Source: Microbacterium sp. Root553
GTDB lineage: Bacteria; Actinomycetota; Actinomycetes; Actinomycetales; Microbacteriaceae
NCBI RefSeq assembly: GCF_001426995.1
Contig: NZ_LMFY01000001.1
Location: 1,202,713 to 1,266,712, forward strand
Reading direction: 5' to 3'
Length of the DNA stretch: 64,000 nucleotides
Positions 63,487 to 64,000 of the stretch are shown piece after piece. The notes under the pieces are model-generated. The model did no database searches. It saw only the letters and a list, made by a program, of their open reading frames with translations, and had not been told where the DNA came from. A program made the translations under genes and the position numbers. Positions within the stretch are counted from its first letter, which is position 1; the number at the start of each line of letters is the position of its first letter.

Positions 63487-64000
63487 GCGCCGCCGCCGAC
63501 GCGCGAGCAGGAGCCGAGACGCAGGACCCCGTTCTCGACGTGCGGGGAGCCGCTCTGCAGCGCGGCGACCGGGAGCTGTGGTCGGGTCTCGATCTGACGG
63601 TGCAGGCGGGCGAGTTCATCGCCGTGCTCGGTCCGTCCGGGTCGGGCAAGACCACACTGCTGCGGGCGATCCTGGGCCTGCAGCCCCTCTCGTCCGGGGT
63701 GATCACGGTGGCCGGCGGGCCGGTGCGCAAGGGGAATCCGCGCATCGGGTACATCCCGCAGCAGCGCTCGCTCGCCCCCGACACGAGCATGCGGGCCCGC
63801 GACCTCGTGGCGCTGGGGGTGCAGGGCAGTCGATTCGGCTTCCCCGTGCCGCATCGGGGCGACCGGGAGAAGGTCGACCGGCTGCTCGAATCCGTCGGCG
63901 CCTCGCACTACGCCGACAGGCGCGTCGGACTCCTCTCCGGCGGAGAGCAGCAGCGGCTGCGCGTAGGGCAGGCGCTCGCCGACGAGCCGACGCTGCTGCT
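63483..64000 (+). CDS. znuC: Zinc ABC importer ATPase (partial)
   Basis: The first 172 residues of an ATPase; the gene runs off the window end. Walker A GPSGSGKTT, Q-loop IGYIPQQRS and signature LLSGGEQQRLRVGQAL are present. GTG start overlaps the znuA stop (GTGA). Position and Q-loop fit the ZnuC/MntB group that powers the zinc importer; the permease gene is expected next. Confidence 0.92.
   Translation, partial: MSAAADARAGAETQDPVLDVRGAALQRGDRELWSGLDLTVQAGEFIAVLGPSGSGKTTLLRAILGLQPLSSGVITVAGGPVRKGNPRIGYIPQQRSLAPDTSMRARDLVALGVQGSRFGFPVPHRGDREKVDRLLESVGASHYADRRVGLLSGGEQQRLRVGQALADEPTLL

Overview
The window looks like a piece of the chromosome of a high-GC actinobacterium, most likely Microbacterium or a close relative in Microbacteriaceae. 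This is an inference from the GC-rich coding, the very frequent GGATGC/GCATCC hexamers inside genes, the intergenic repeats around TGAGCGAG...GAGACGAA, and gene neighbourhoods such as fur-katA, chvE-mmsA-mmsB-ROK and the ABC/GH13 cluster. No rRNA, tRNA, CRISPR array or transposase gene was seen. Many genes seem to be transcribed as leaderless mRNAs: a TANNNT -10 box ends 5 to 7 bases before the start codon.

Layout. 1-9 kb: end of msrA, an alpha/beta hydrolase, fur-katA, a lipoprotein, a histidine phosphatase, a J-domain protein, YigZ, an aldo/keto reductase and a CycA-type permease. 9-17 kb: a sugar importer operon (chvE, mmsA, mmsB, ROK repressor, a second ATPase) divergent from a MATE pump, with two palindromic operators between them. 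17-31 kb: acyl-CoA synthetase, Lrp regulator with a divergent PLP lyase, thioesterase, a clpP/clpP-like pair facing a PopR/ClgR-like regulator, two regulator/oxidoreductase pairs, ribA-marR, EamA transporter, rhodanese and small membrane proteins. 32-43.6 kb: MFS pump, a dense repeat cluster, purB and a phosphatase, a WXG-like protein with a hydrolase, a Doc/RHH toxin-antitoxin pair, hisC, and a 2-oxoacid dehydrogenase operon.

43.6-52.8 kb is an accessory segment of visibly lower GC. It carries a secreted peptide-lipoprotein-adaptor-ATPase-permease operon with an internal hairpin, a broken XRE/ImmA-type regulator, about 1 kb of decayed AT-richer DNA, and an unknown two-gene membrane-protein operon. 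52.9-64 kb returns to core-like DNA: an EamA/LysR pair, a 2H phosphoesterase, a ROK regulator divergent from a MalEFG-like importer plus GH13 glucosidase, and a Zur-type promoter driving znuA-znuC, which runs off the end.

Two structural themes run through the window. First, short tandem repeats repeatedly include the stop codons of genes. Second, a roughly 20-base motif, TGCGGGGTC followed by MTWRYGCA-like sequence, forms three intergenic clusters.
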